Positions 44,383 to 53,455 of a stretch of 64,000 nt of DNA are shown one piece after another. The notes below the pieces were generated by a model. That model saw only the letters and a program-made list of their open reading frames with translations. It searched no databases and had not been told where the DNA came from. This stretch comes from Geomicrobium sp. JCM 19038 (GTDB lineage Bacteria > Bacillota > Bacilli > Bacillales > Marinococcaceae), in assembly GCF_000698125.1 (NCBI RefSeq), contig NZ_BAXA01000008.1, forward strand, positions 110,062 through 174,061, written 5' to 3'. The position numbers were made by a program, and so were the translations under genes. Positions within the stretch are counted from its first letter, which is position 1. The number at the start of each line of letters is the position of its first letter.

Positions 44383-45675
44383 ATGGAACGATGGTTAAAT
44401 GAACTAGAACCGAAACTGATTACGTGGAGGCGACATTTTCATAAATATCCTGAAGTCGGTTGGACTGAATATGTTACGACAGCAAAGATTGTAGAAGAGC
44501 TTGAACGTCTAGGATTTACGTTATATATAGGAAAAGATGCCGTAGATTCTTCTTCTAGAAGTGGCGTTCCAAATGTTGAACAATTAGAAGAAGCTGAGTT
44601 GCGTGCAAAAGAACATAACGTTCCTAAAGCACTCATTGAGAAAATGAGCGGGGGGCATACGGGTGTCGTTGCACGCTTGGATACCGGAAGAAAAGGACCA
44701 CATACTGCTTTACGATTTGATATTGACGCTTTGCCAATTTTTGAAGCCGCAGAAGACCATTTACCAAACGCAGAAGGTTTCCAGTCGCTTCATGATGGCC
44801 TTATGCATGCATGTGGACACGATGGACATACGAGTATTGGCTTAGGTGTTGCGCATTATTTGTATCGTCATCAAGATGAGTTATCTGGAGAGTTTACGCT
44901 ATTATTCCAACCTGCTGAAGAAGGCAGCCGAGGTGCGAAGGCGATGGTTGAGAAAGGCTGGTTATCGAATGTGGATCACTTCCTTTCAGGACATATCGGG
45001 ATCTCAGATGAGGAAGTCGGATTAGTTGCTGCCACTTCTGAAGGATTTTTAGCGACGACGAAATTCGATATTACCTTTAAAGGCAAAGCGTCTCATGCAG
45101 GCGCAAAACCTGAAGAGGGAAAGAATGCATTACTTTCTGCCGCTAATTTCTCACAACATGCCTATGCAATTCCAAGGCATAGTGCTGGAGATACTCGGGT
45201 CAATATTGGCACATTGGAAGCGGGGTCAGGTCGTAACGTGACGGCAGACTATGCGTTTTTACGTGGTGAATCTCGTGGGGAAACAGAAGAGTTAGATCGC
45301 TATATGTATGAACAAATTAAGCAAATCGCACAAGCTTCAGCAGATCTTTATGGAACGACTGTTGAGATTGAAGAAGTTGGACAAGGCACAACTGCCGAGT
45401 GCGATTACGTATGGATTGACCGCTTAGAAGATGTTGCAAAAAAGTACAATACAATCAATAAAGTACTTCCTAAACTTTCGATAGGTGCTTCTGAAGATGT
45501 GACTCATATGATGCGAGCAGTGAAAGAAGACGGTGGTGAAGTGACGTATATGATTTTCGGCACACCACTTAAAGAAGGACATCATCATCCCCAGTTTGAT
45601 TATGATGAAAACGTATTACGAGTAGGGGTTTTGGCTGTAACCGGATTACTTGAAGGGTTGCATTGTAAAGATTGA
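44383..45675 (+). CDS. M20 family amidohydrolase (AbgA-like)
   Basis: Zinc-dependent amidohydrolase of 430 residues, closest in layout to AbgA, the p-aminobenzoyl-glutamate hydrolase subunit, and to HipO-type aminoacylases. Marks: WRRHFHKYPEVGWTEYVTTAKI, the insertion region VPNVEQLEEAELRAKEHNVPKALIEKMSGGHTGVVARL typical of AbgA, MHACGHDGHTSIGLGVAHYL with metal ligands, FQPAEEGSRGAKAMVEKGWL and the dimer domain FKGKASHAGAKPEEGKNALL. GAGGAGTG precedes the ATG. No abgB or abgT is adjacent, so the substrate is open. Confidence 0.9.
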   Translation: MERWLNELEPKLITWRRHFHKYPEVGWTEYVTTAKIVEELERLGFTLYIGKDAVDSSSRSGVPNVEQLEEAELRAKEHNVPKALIEKMSGGHTGVVARLDTGRKGPHTALRFDIDALPIFEAAEDHLPNAEGFQSLHDGLMHACGHDGHTSIGLGVAHYLYRHQDELSGEFTLLFQPAEEGSRGAKAMVEKGWLSNVDHFLSGHIGISDEEVGLVAATSEGFLATTKFDITFKGKASHAGAKPEEGKNALLSAANFSQHAYAIPRHSAGDTRVNIGTLEAGSGRNVTADYAFLRGESRGETEELDRYMYEQIKQIAQASADLYGTTVEIEEVGQGTTAECDYVWIDRLEDVAKKYNTINKVLPKLSIGASEDVTHMMRAVKEDGGEVTYMIFGTPLKEGHHHPQFDYDENVLRVGVLAVTGLLEGLHCKD

Positions 45676-45695
45676 GTAACGACGTGAGCAAAGTA

Positions 45696-45725
45696 TTGTT
45701 TGATCTGACAAATTTATGCTAAGAT
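45696..45725 (+). promoter_or_regulatory. Promoter of the cytochrome c-551 gene
   Basis: TTGTTT (45696-45701), 18-bp spacer, and TAAGAT (45720-45725) with the extended TG element directly before it (TGC-TAAGAT). Confidence 0.65.
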
Positions 45726-45766
45726 ATGTAAGCAATCTATGCGATTTTCGAGGAGGAAACAAGGTT

Positions 45767-46081
45767 ATGAAGAAATTCTTAATTATGATGGCTGGTTCTG
45801 CTATGCTACTTGCTGCATGTGGTGGCGGGGACGACGCTGGTGAAGAAGGCGAAGAAACAGCTGGCGGTACATACGATGCAGAAGCAGCTGCGAGCCTATA
45901 TGAATCAAACTGCTTATCTTGCCATGGAGACAATGGTTCAGGTGCATCAGGTCCTGAAATCGCTGGTATGGATGTTGAGTCTGTACTTGCAGCGATCGAA
46001 GAAGGTCCTGGAGGAATGCCAGCTGATATCGTGACTGGTGAAGAAGCAGAGAACGTAGCTCAATACGTTTCAGAACAATAA
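45767..46081 (+). CDS. cccB: Cytochrome c-551 lipoprotein (CccB type)
   Basis: Small membrane-anchored electron carrier, 104 residues. Lipoprotein signal MKKFLIMMAGSAMLLAAC, an acidic linker GGGDDAGEEGEE, then a single c-type heme domain with the attachment motif CLSCHG, and MPADIVTGEEAENVAQYVSEQ containing the likely methionine axial ligand (GGMPA). AGGAGG lies before the ATG at 45767. CccB-type cytochromes pass electrons to cytochrome c oxidase in Bacillus. The acidic surface fits an alkaliphile. Monocistronic. Confidence 0.93.
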   Translation: MKKFLIMMAGSAMLLAACGGGDDAGEEGEETAGGTYDAEAAASLYESNCLSCHGDNGSGASGPEIAGMDVESVLAAIEEGPGGMPADIVTGEEAENVAQYVSEQ

Positions 46082-46088
46082 TGCACGT

Positions 46089-46120
46089 AACCTTCTATTT
46101 AAGATAGAAGGTTTTTTATT
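46089..46120 (+). terminator. Terminator after cccB
   Basis: Perfect AACCTTCTAT / ATAGAAGGTT arms with a 5-base loop and six Ts. Confidence 0.9.
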
Positions 46121-46191
46121 TGGAAAAAATGATGTACAGAAATAGTATTCTGACAGAAAATGGGTACGCTAGGGAGAAGGAGGTGATGGAC

Positions 46192-46413
46192 ATGAGTCCA
46201 TTTAATGTTGGGATTCCTAGTTTGATTTTAATTTTGTTGCTTGCCATCTTGATTTTTGGACCCAAGAAACTGCCGGAGATTGGTGGCGCATTTGGGAAGA
46301 CGATTACCGAGTTTAAACGGTCAACGAGTCAACTCATGGATGATGAACCATCTTCTACACCGGCACAACCGACTAAAATTGAATCGAACCCTACAGATGA
46401 TTCTAAAGCTTAA
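46192..46413 (+). CDS. tatA: Twin-arginine translocase subunit TatA
   Basis: 73-residue Tat pore-forming subunit: short N-terminus, one helix [41 protein letters not shown] with the conserved [10 protein letters not shown] hinge and amphipathic helix, and a short polar tail. AAGGAGGTG precedes; ATG at 46186 (MDMSPF) or 46192 are both possible, spacing favours 46192. The matching tatC is not adjacent but 4.7 kb downstream on the same strand (51092). Confidence 0.95.
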   Translation: MSPFNVGIPSLILILLLAILIFGPKKLPEIGGAFGKTITEFKRSTSQLMDDEPSSTPAQPTKIESNPTDDSKA

Positions 46414-46441
46414 TCGGTGGCTACGATCATAATGTGGACAA

Positions 46442-46478
46442 AAAGGTGAGTAGGCAACAAGCCTGTGCTCGCCTTTTT
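46442..46478 (+). terminator. Terminator after tatA
   Basis: AAAGGTGAG..TAGGC pairs with GCCTG..CTCGCCTTT (one mismatch and a small bulge), five-base loop, Ts following. Confidence 0.8.
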
Positions 46479-46573
46479 GCGTCAAGGTGAAGCTTTCTTC
46501 TTATCTTCTACACATTGGTAGGGGTACTTCTGTCACGGTCTAAAAAATCTTGTATTCAAATTTTCTATATATA

Positions 46574-46668
46574 TTGACAATTAAAATGAGAAGTCGTAAC
46601 CTAATGAATAATCACCACCTCACATTTAGTCGTTTTTACTGTTTCGTATCGAAACAGTATTCTTTTTA
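46574..46668 (+). promoter_or_regulatory. Possible leader/attenuator before the FMN monooxygenase
   Basis: The 306-bp gap between tatA and the monooxygenase holds a TTGACA (46574-46579) without a good -10 at standard spacing, and a perfect hairpin ACTGTTTCG-TAT-CGAAACAGT (46638-46658) followed by ATTCTTTTT. A terminator so placed, about 60 bases before the start codon, may end a short RNA or attenuate the downstream gene. No T-box or SAM-riboswitch core could be recognised. Confidence 0.45.
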
Positions 46669-46719
46669 TCCATTAAACCGACTATTCAAGTGAGTATTAT
46701 ATGGATAGGGGTGCCTGAC

Positions 46720-48104
46720 ATGACCATACAAAGAAAAAGAATGTACCTGAATGCGTTTGATATGAACTGTGCAAGCCATCAATCCCCTGGATTATGGGCT
46801 CACCCAGATGATCAAAAAGCAGAATCTTATAAGACGGCTGACTATTGGATTGAGCTAGCGAAAACGTTAGAGCGTGGATTCTTTGATGGGATTTTCTTAG
46901 CTGACGTCTTGGGCACGTACGATGTGTATAAAGGATCTAGGGATACAGCGATTGCTCATGGGGTACAAGCACCTGTTAACGATCCGAGTTATCTTGTACC
47001 TCTTATGGCTTCAGCCACGAAGCACTTAGGGTTTGGGTTGACTGTTTCAACAACTCACGAGAATCCGTATATCTTTGCGAGGCGCATGTCTACGCTTGAT
47101 CATTTAACAAACGGGAGAATTGGTTGGAATATCGTGACAAGTTACTTAGAAAGTGCATCAAGAAACATTGGATTAAAGCAAGTGAAGCATGACGAACGTT
47201 ATGAAATTGCTGAAGAATATTTAGAGGTTGTATACAAGCTATGGGAAGGTAGTTGGGAAGACGATGCTGTGAAGAACGATAAAGAAAATCAAAGATTTGC
47301 AGATCCTAGCAAAGTTCATGACATTAATCATTACGGGAAACATTATGAAGTACCGGGAGCCCACTTATGTGAGCCATCACCACAACGCACCCCAGTACTG
47401 TTTCAAGCTGGCGCATCAAAACGAGGGAAGCAATTTGCATCAAAACACGCCGAGTTAGTATTTATTAGTGTACCGGAAAATTATCTAGCGAAGCGTTATG
47501 TTGATGAGCTGAATGAGGAACTAAACCTTGCAGGAAGAGATCGTAGTGAAGTAAAAGTCCTTTCCTTATTGACGCCAATCATCGGCAAAACGAAAGAAGA
47601 AGCCGAAGCAAAACGTGAGGCATATAGACACTTTGTCAGTCATGAAGGAAGTCTTGCACTTATTGGTGGCTGGACCGGTATTGATTTTAGTGGATATGAG
47701 AAAGAAGATAAAGTGGAATACATTGAAAATGAAGCGATGCGCTCTTCCATTGCAAGCTTTACGAATCAAAATGCCTCCGAGTGGACAGTAGGGGAATTTT
47801 CGGAGTTTGTCAGTATTGGTGGTCGTGGGAAAGTGATCGTAGGTACAGCAGAAGAAGTGGCAGATCAAATGCAAGAATGGATGGAGACGACGGGTGTGGA
47901 CGGTTCAACATCACCTATAGTGTTTCACCTGGCACATTTGAAGAATTCGTTGAGGATGTTGTTCCGATATTGCAAGAGCGTGGGCTTGTGAGAACGTCTT
48001 ACGAAGAAGGAACGTATCGAAACAACCTCTTCGGTTATGATCAACTTCCTGAGCACCACGTTGGGCGTACGTACCGGCAGTTAGGTGTAGAGATTAAACA
48101 ATGA
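46720..48104 (+). CDS. NtaA/SnaA/DszA-family FMN-dependent monooxygenase, frameshifted
   Basis: Flavin-dependent two-component monooxygenase (bacterial luciferase fold). Marks: MYLNAFDMNCASHQSPGLWAHPDDQ, YWIELAKTLERGFFDGIFLADVLG, HENPYIFARRMSTLDHLTNGRIGWNIVTSYLESASRNIG, YEIAEEYLEVVYKLWEGSW and PVLFQAGASKRGKQFASKHAELVFI. Relatives attack nitrilotriacetate, dibenzothiophene sulfone and other sulfur or nitrogen compounds; the substrate here is unknown. The frame breaks at about 47904; one T restored gives GVDGFNITYSVSPGTFEEFVEDVVPILQERGL and 461 residues. The stop overlaps the start of gltS (ATGA), so the two are an operon: import plus breakdown of a carboxylate is one reading. Confidence 0.88.
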
Positions 48105-49461
48105 TGGAGCAAGTGACGTTAATCGACCTCGTCTTTGATTTTGGTTTGCTATCGTTGTTACTACTAATCGGTGTATGGCTAAGATCGAAAGTGGAAATTT
48201 TGCAAAAGATGTTTTTACCAGCTGGACTCATTGCGGGGGCGCTTGCACTTGCATTCGGACCAAACGGATTTGGGATTTTGCCGTTTTCTGATGCGATTGC
48301 AAGCTATCCTGCGATTTTCTTAGCACTCGTGTTTGCAGCGATTCCACTTGGAGCAGCCAAAGTATCATTCAAAAAAGCTTCCAAGCGTATTCGCAACATG
48401 TGGATCTACTGTGCTTTTACGTTCTTAGCGGTATATGGAGTGGGTCTATTGTTTGCTGACGTTCTATTGCGACCGCTGTTCTCAACACCTGAAGGATTTG
48501 GATTTATGCTCGGTGTCGGGTTTATTGGTGGTCATGGAGGTGCAGCTGCGCTAGGACACTCCTTCCAAGAACTTGGTTGGGCAGATGCGACGTCATTAGG
48601 TTATGCATCAGCAACTGTCGGCATGTTAGTTGCGATTATAGGTGGCATGATGATTATTAAGCGAGGGACAGAGCAGCGTCACGGTACGTTTGTGACAGAT
48701 TATAAAAGCTTGCCAAATGAATTGCGAACGGGACTGATTGAACGGGACAACCGTAAATCACTAGGAGAAATTACATTTTCCCCGAATTCGGTTGATCCAT
48801 TGCTCGTTCACATTGCTTTTTTAGGTGGCATTTTACTCATTTCTTATGTTCTTCAACAGTTCGTCACGGTTATATTCCCGACGGTTTCGATTCAACTGTT
48901 TATTTTCACACTACTCGTCGGTTTGCTCGTCCAAGTATTTCTACGTAAATCGAACGCAGACCAGTATGTCGATAAACGAACCGTTGATCGAATTAGTGGA
49001 ACGTGTGCAGATTTAATTGTCATCTTCGGTATTGCTTCCATTAACTTAGCTGTCGTAGGTGCTTATGCAATTCCGCTCGCAATTTTATTGATATTCGGCA
49101 TTGCATTTATGTACTTTTGTTACCGGTTGTTAGCACCTCGTGCCTTTGAGGATCATTGGTTTGAGAATGCGGTGTTCAATTGGGGTTGGACGACGGGAAC
49201 GACAGGTCTTGGCATTACGTTGCTACGAATTGTTGACCCTGAAGTGAAGACGACAACATTACAAGATTACGGGATTGCTTATCTTGGAATCATTCCGTTT
49301 GAGATTCTAACGATTGCCATTGCTCCAGTGTTTATCGTCATGGGATATGGCTGGGTGTACATTATTGGCGCTTTAGCTTTAGTTCGGTGCTTATGTTTAT
49401 GGCATTTTCAAAGGGATGGTTTTACAGAGAATCAAAGCAGCCCATTCTATCAAAAGGATAA
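48101..49461 (+). CDS. GltS-type Na+/glutamate symporter, frameshifted near the end
   Basis: Membrane symporter of the GltS (ESS) family with 10-12 helices. GVWLRSKVEILQKMFLPAGLIAGALALAFGPNGFG, GFMLGVGFIGGHGGAAALGHSFQELGWADATSLGYASATVGMLVAIIGGMMII and FNWGWTTGTTGLGITLLRIVDPEVKT are the two family repeats. The frame breaks at about 49383; one T restored gives ALALVSVLMFMAFSKGWFYRESKQPILSKG, ending at 49461 just before the terminator, 453 residues. The ATG overlaps the monooxygenase stop; ribosome binding is weak, consistent with coupling. Glutamate specificity is not assured in this subgroup. Confidence 0.88.
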
Positions 49462-49499
49462 AAAACCCGAACCGCAACGTTGGCGGTTCGGGTTTTTTA
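49461..49499. terminator. Bidirectional terminator between gltS and the M32-like gene
   Basis: Perfect 15-base arms (49461-49475, 49483-49497) with a 7-base loop, A run and T run on either side. Confidence 0.93.
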
Positions 49500-50951
49500 T
49501 TAGTTTTGGTACAACGGAACAAATCGTTCTTCCATTACTTTCAAGTAAGCGGAGAGATCGTCTTGTTTACATAATGCTTGTGGAGAGAACGGTCCATCTA
49601 TGCTGTAGGCGTTGTTTTGTAGCCAAGACTGCACATCTTCATTCTGCCAGCTCTTCGTCTCTTGGCTTAGTTTTTGGTACATGCTTGCTGCATTCATATA
49701 GCTAAGTAGCTCAAAACCTGGTGCCCCGAAGCTGCCAGTAGCAAAGTTGTCTTCTTGTAAGATGCCGCCTAAGTCATGAGGGGTCAACAAGCTTAAATGT
49801 TCCCCAGACTTTTCAGCCCAAATGTTCTGCAATTCCTTGGTCGCTACTTCACCGTTAATGACGGCTTTTTCAATTTCATAGCGCATGAGCAGGTGAAGTG
49901 GTTGCATAACTTCACTTGCTTCAGATTTAACAATTGTAAAATCAACCGCATTAATCGCTTCATAAAACTGTTCACAGGATACGTGATCTAACATCGGTGA
50001 GAGCTGTTTCTGGATGTCAGCATAATTCACCTGCCAGAAACCTTTGCTCTTTCCGAGGAATTTTTCGAATAACAAGCGATGAGCAAGTTTTGTTGATGGA
50101 TCCGTTTCTCCTTGAAGAAGCGTTTCGTAGTTTTGTGAAAAGCTTGCTTCTCCTGCTTCACTAAACATTTTCGGGAATACATTTCTTAGTTCTGAAGCAG
50201 CAAAAGGAAAAGCAACTCGAACATCATCTGGTTGGATGGCGATGGTCATTGAAGTATGACCAGTATCCATTCGACCCGCTTCAAAATCAAACCCTAATCG
50301 CTCTAGTCCATTATGAAGAATCGACTGATGTGTTGACGCATCAACATCTTCATAAAGAAAACCAGTTTTGATTTTCTTATCAGAACTTTTGGCGTATTGC
50401 ACGATCGGCGTTAATTCTTTTTTTATTCGTCCGAACCGTTGATCGAGTTTTGCCGTCGTTAATCCTTCTTGACGAAGTCCTAGAATAGCGTCATAGCGGT
50501 TCGATGTATATCCAAGTTCATCAGCAAGATCCATTTGCCAAATGACAAAGCGATCAAAGAGCGGTCGAAAGTGGGAGAAATCATTTTTTTGTCTTGCTTC
50601 TTGCCAAAGTGCAGGCGCTTTGGCCGCCATTTTTTCATAAGAAGTGTAGAGTTTTCTAGGGATTTTGTTAAGTCTTGTACTTTCTTTTTGCAAATAGCGA
50701 ACAGTTGGACGCATTGCTTCTGGAATTTCTTCAATGGCGACTTCCTGAAGCATTGCTGCGTTGCTCTTATCAGTCATTAGCGTATGCGTACGCTCTGCAA
50801 GTTGGCTCATCACATTTGCACGTGTATGTAGCCCTTTTTTGGAACCGTGAGTATAATGATCCCATTTTAATAAAGAGGCACTATGTTCAAGAGTCATTAA
50901 TTCACTGACGAGGTTGAGCAGTTGTTGATGCTCCATTTTTGTTGCGGTCAT
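49500..50951 (-). CDS. M32 carboxypeptidase homologue lacking the zinc site (pseudoenzyme)
   Basis: 483 residues, colinear with M32 (Taq-type) carboxypeptidases such as YpwA of Bacillus subtilis: SELMTLEHSASLLKWDHYTHGSKKGLHTRANVMSQLAERTH, GYTSNRYDAILGLRQEGLTTAKLDQRFGRIKKELTPIV, HNGLERLGFDFEAGRMDTGHTSMTIAIQPDDVRVAF, KFLGKSKGFW, QPLHLLMRYEIEKAVINGEV. The catalytic HECGH helix, however, reads SEAGE (residues 264-268), and the downstream HESQS ligand motif reads KLAHR. Both zinc histidines and the third ligand are gone, while the frame is intact, so it is a conserved-fold protein without peptidase activity. The ATG at 50951 follows GGAAGG. Function unknown. Confidence 0.87.
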   Translation of the reverse strand: MTATKMEHQQLLNLVSELMTLEHSASLLKWDHYTHGSKKGLHTRANVMSQLAERTHTLMTDKSNAAMLQEVAIEEIPEAMRPTVRYLQKESTRLNKIPRKLYTSYEKMAAKAPALWQEARQKNDFSHFRPLFDRFVIWQMDLADELGYTSNRYDAILGLRQEGLTTAKLDQRFGRIKKELTPIVQYAKSSDKKIKTGFLYEDVDASTHQSILHNGLERLGFDFEAGRMDTGHTSMTIAIQPDDVRVAFPFAASELRNVFPKMFSEAGEASFSQNYETLLQGETDPSTKLAHRLLFEKFLGKSKGFWQVNYADIQKQLSPMLDHVSCEQFYEAINAVDFTIVKSEASEVMQPLHLLMRYEIEKAVINGEVATKELQNIWAEKSGEHLSLLTPHDLGGILQEDNFATGSFGAPGFELLSYMNAASMYQKLSQETKSWQNEDVQSWLQNNAYSIDGPFSPQALCKQDDLSAYLKVMEERFVPLYQN

Positions 50952-51091
50952 AAGTTGTAACATCCTTCCAATAGTTGAGTTCAATTCCAGTTTTTACGTA
51001 AATGAGGATAACTATTCCTCATTTCGTATGTCAATAAAGAGAGATGGGTAAGTTATGAGGAGACTGATTGAACGTTTGGAGGAATTGTACA

Positions 51092-51817
51092 ATGTCTCAA
51101 ACTGAATCACTAGAAAAACAACCAACGTTAGAACACATCACGGTGTTAAGAGGAGCAGTACTTCGCTCATTACTCGTGTATGCATTTATCTTTATTGTGT
51201 TGTTTTTCGCGTTGAGGTTTTATATGGATCTCTTGATTGGAGATCGAGAGCTTGTGATGCTTGGTCCATTAGATGCAATTAAATTGTACTTTACACTTGC
51301 TGGCGTACTAGGGTTAGGCTTTTCTGCACCTTATTTGGCTTTTGAAGCTTGGCGTTTTGTAAAGCCTGCCCTTAGCACAAAAGAAGCAAGTATCTTGTTC
51401 CAATACATACCGGCTATTTTTGTTTGTTTTATCATTGGGCTTTGCTTTGGTTTTTTTGTTATCCATCCGTTAGCATTTGCGTTCTTAACTGAACTTGGAG
51501 AACTCCATTTCGACATGATGATTACGGCTTCGGAATATTTCTCCTTTGTATTAATGGCTACACTTCCAGCGGGCTTTTTGTTTGAGCTTCCTTTAATTAT
51601 TATGGCACTCACATCTTTTGGCTTGCTCAACCCATACTCACTAGGAAAAGTCCGAAAGTATGCTTACTTTGCTTTGCTATGTATTTCTGTACTCATTACG
51701 CCACCTGACTTTTTAACAGATATTCTTGTTGTGATTCCATTCATTTTACTATATGAACTCGGAATTGTCTTAGCAAAGGTCGTACACAAACGAAAAGCAC
51801 ACGTTGAGGCTGTATAG
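51092..51817 (+). CDS. tatC: Twin-arginine translocase subunit TatC
   Basis: Six-helix membrane receptor for twin-arginine signal peptides, 241 residues. [26 protein letters not shown] near the start, [116 protein letters not shown] are standard; the conserved Glu in the first helix-2 loop region (F-E-A-W) is present. The ATG at 51092 has GGAGG; it stands apart from tatA. Confidence 0.94.
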   Translation: MSQTESLEKQPTLEHITVLRGAVLRSLLVYAFIFIVLFFALRFYMDLLIGDRELVMLGPLDAIKLYFTLAGVLGLGFSAPYLAFEAWRFVKPALSTKEASILFQYIPAIFVCFIIGLCFGFFVIHPLAFAFLTELGELHFDMMITASEYFSFVLMATLPAGFLFELPLIIMALTSFGLLNPYSLGKVRKYAYFALLCISVLITPPDFLTDILVVIPFILLYELGIVLAKVVHKRKAHVEAV

Positions 51818-51844
51818 AGAAGGCGATCTTGTGGACAAAACAGA

Positions 51845-51895
51845 AAATGGCCCAGTTGTTCAACTTGTAAATGAACGACTGGGCCATTTCTTTAT
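51845..51895 (+). terminator. Terminator after tatC
   Basis: 18-base arms (51845-51862, 51872-51889) with one G-T/mismatch position and a 9-base loop, T-rich tail. Confidence 0.9.
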
Positions 51896-51924
51896 GCAGG
51901 AATTCGGTCTAATGACCGTGTAAC

Positions 51925-52116
51925 TCAATCGCTCTTCTTTGGTTTTAACACAGTTGTGCCGATAATTCCTGCGATTAAAATGATGATTGACGGGACAGAG
52001 AATTGATCAAAAAGATCATCTCCAGGATATGATGGAAAGGCATCGAGCTGGGAGACTAGGCGAAATACGGTAAGAATAACGCCGATGCTTAATAGAACGT
52101 TAAAGAACTTATACAT
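51925..52116 (-). CDS. Small membrane protein (63 aa) downstream of the membrane gene pair
   Basis: Two predicted helices (about 5-22 and 42-58) separated by a short acidic loop SYPGDDLFDQFSVPS. It starts two bases after the stop of the larger membrane gene, so it is co-transcribed with it. No family recognised. Under the same TetR-type control as its partner by position. Confidence 0.65.
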   Translation of the reverse strand: MYKFFNVLLSIGVILTVFRLVSQLDAFPSYPGDDLFDQFSVPSIIILIAGIIGTTVLKPKKSD

Positions 52117-52118
52117 GA

Positions 52119-52766
52119 TTATGCGCCTCGCTTTTTCTTATCTTTTTTTTGGAAAACGTACGTAGCAGAGACAATCGCATCGACGACGAGTATAATGCCC
52201 CAAATCATTGAAACGGAATGGAAGGTTTGATTATCGTACGGTGTTGCTTCGTAGCTCTCGCTACCTAACCAATCCAAATCAGTTAAATAATTTGCAGAGT
52301 CGTGAATGTCTAACCCACTTAATCCGAAGAACAGAACTTGTACACTTAGAAAGACAGCCACATGTGTTATCCATGTCACAAGGTAATGCTTTGCTTGTAC
52401 AGTCGGGTCTTTTTGCCTTGCCATTACTTCGTAGTCTTTTGTTGTTAAGAGACGATCAGCATCAATCTTCTTTCGCATCCAACGGTCTAACCGTTTAAAA
52501 TCGTGAAATCCAAATGTTAGTGCATAGAGTACGAACAAGGAAACGATGATTTGAAAAGCAGCAATTTCACCTGTACGTGCAAATACATACCATGCAAGTA
52601 CAGCCTCAAATCCGGTTAATGCAATAAAAGCGATAATAAACCCTATTGATAATTGTGGTTTTTTTAGTTTGTATCGACTATATCCAAATAACAATAAGCA
52701 TAAAAAACTGATGATTTCGATCGCGATAAAGATTTCCCACTGGTAATGAACCATGATGTCATTCAT
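52119..52766 (-). CDS. Unknown five- or six-helix membrane protein under TetR control
   Basis: 215 residues: hydrophobic segments near 10-30, 41-60, 72-92, then a soluble stretch FHDFKRLDRWMRKKIDADRLLTTKDYEVMARQKDPTVQAKHY, and further helices near 128-148 and 188-205. I do not recognise a family. The ATG at 52766 has AAAGGGG. Its promoter (extended -10, complement of 52803-52811) is overlapped by an operator shared with the divergent TetR gene, which implies an inducible system, perhaps a membrane-stress or lipid-related function, but this is inference. Confidence 0.7.
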   Translation of the reverse strand: MNDIMVHYQWEIFIAIEIISFLCLLLFGYSRYKLKKPQLSIGFIIAFIALTGFEAVLAWYVFARTGEIAAFQIIVSLFVLYALTFGFHDFKRLDRWMRKKIDADRLLTTKDYEVMARQKDPTVQAKHYLVTWITHVAVFLSVQVLFFGLSGLDIHDSANYLTDLDWLGSESYEATPYDNQTFHSVSMIWGIILVVDAIVSATYVFQKKDKKKRGA

Positions 52767-52779
52767 AACAACGCCCCTT

Positions 52780-52864
52780 TTTAGTTCAGTTGAGTTAAAT
52801 AAAAGATAACATGTCGTGCGTGCATAAAGCATTTTAATTCGGTTGAATTAAAAAATGATATACT
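52780..52864. promoter_or_regulatory. Divergent regulatory region with two matching operators
   Basis: Two copies of a 20-bp site with consensus TTTARTTCRGTTGARTTAAA: 52780-52799 and 52833-52852 (the second has perfect 8-base arms). Leftward: extended -10 TGT-TATCTT (complement of 52803-52811), whose start point falls in the first site. Rightward: extended -10 TGA-TATACT (52856-52864), directly after the second site. The layout fits a TetR repressor acting on both directions. Confidence 0.8.
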
Positions 52865-52870
52865 AAGTAC

Positions 52871-53455
52871 ATGCCAAAAATTGTAGACCACGAAAAACGA
52901 AAACAAATTATTGCAGAAACGACTTGGAAGTTGATTAGTAAGTACGGGATTCAGCATGCAACATCGAGGAATATTGCAAAAGAAGCGGGGTTATCACAGG
53001 GCGCTTTGCGGCACTATTTTTCGAAACAAGAAGGTCTGTACGTGTTCGCATTAAACCTCGTGAAAGAACGATTTATCTCACGATTAGAGAGGGTGAATGA
53101 AAAGGGATTAGCACCGGTTGAAAAAGCGGTTGCTTATTTACTAGAGTTTGTACCGACGAATGAAGAAACTCGACTTGAAATGGAAGTGTGGTTCGCATTT
53201 GTAGCTTATGGAAAGACGCAAGAAGACTTTGACCTAGATCATGTCGGACTTGAAAAAGGTGTAAAAGATGTGATTGTCTTTCTTCGAAAAGAAGGTTACG
53301 TAATGAATCACGATCCAACACTTGAAGAAGAAAGTTTATATGCCTTTATTAACGGAATGGCATTAAACTTGTATCTCGAACCAAGCAAAATCAATCGAGA
53401 TCAAAGTAAAAAGATGATCACTCATTATGTTCAACGAATGATTCAGGCAAATTAG
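52871..53455 (+). CDS. TetR family regulator, probably leaderless mRNA
   Basis: 194-residue regulator: helix-turn-helix in KRKQIIAETTWKLISKYGIQHATSRNIAKEAGLSQGALRHYFSKQEGLYVFAL, then a helical ligand domain with EMEVWFAFVAYGKTQEDF and YAFINGMALNLYLEP. The arrangement resembles the PksA/YfiR-like TetR subgroup with a C-terminal BetI/TetR_C_6 type domain. There is no ribosome binding site; the -10 box ends at 52864 and the ATG is at 52871, the expected start point, so the mRNA is likely leaderless. It is divergent from the membrane pair and has two operators in between. Confidence 0.88.
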   Translation: MPKIVDHEKRKQIIAETTWKLISKYGIQHATSRNIAKEAGLSQGALRHYFSKQEGLYVFALNLVKERFISRLERVNEKGLAPVEKAVAYLLEFVPTNEETRLEMEVWFAFVAYGKTQEDFDLDHVGLEKGVKDVIVFLRKEGYVMNHDPTLEEESLYAFINGMALNLYLEPSKINRDQSKKMITHYVQRMIQAN

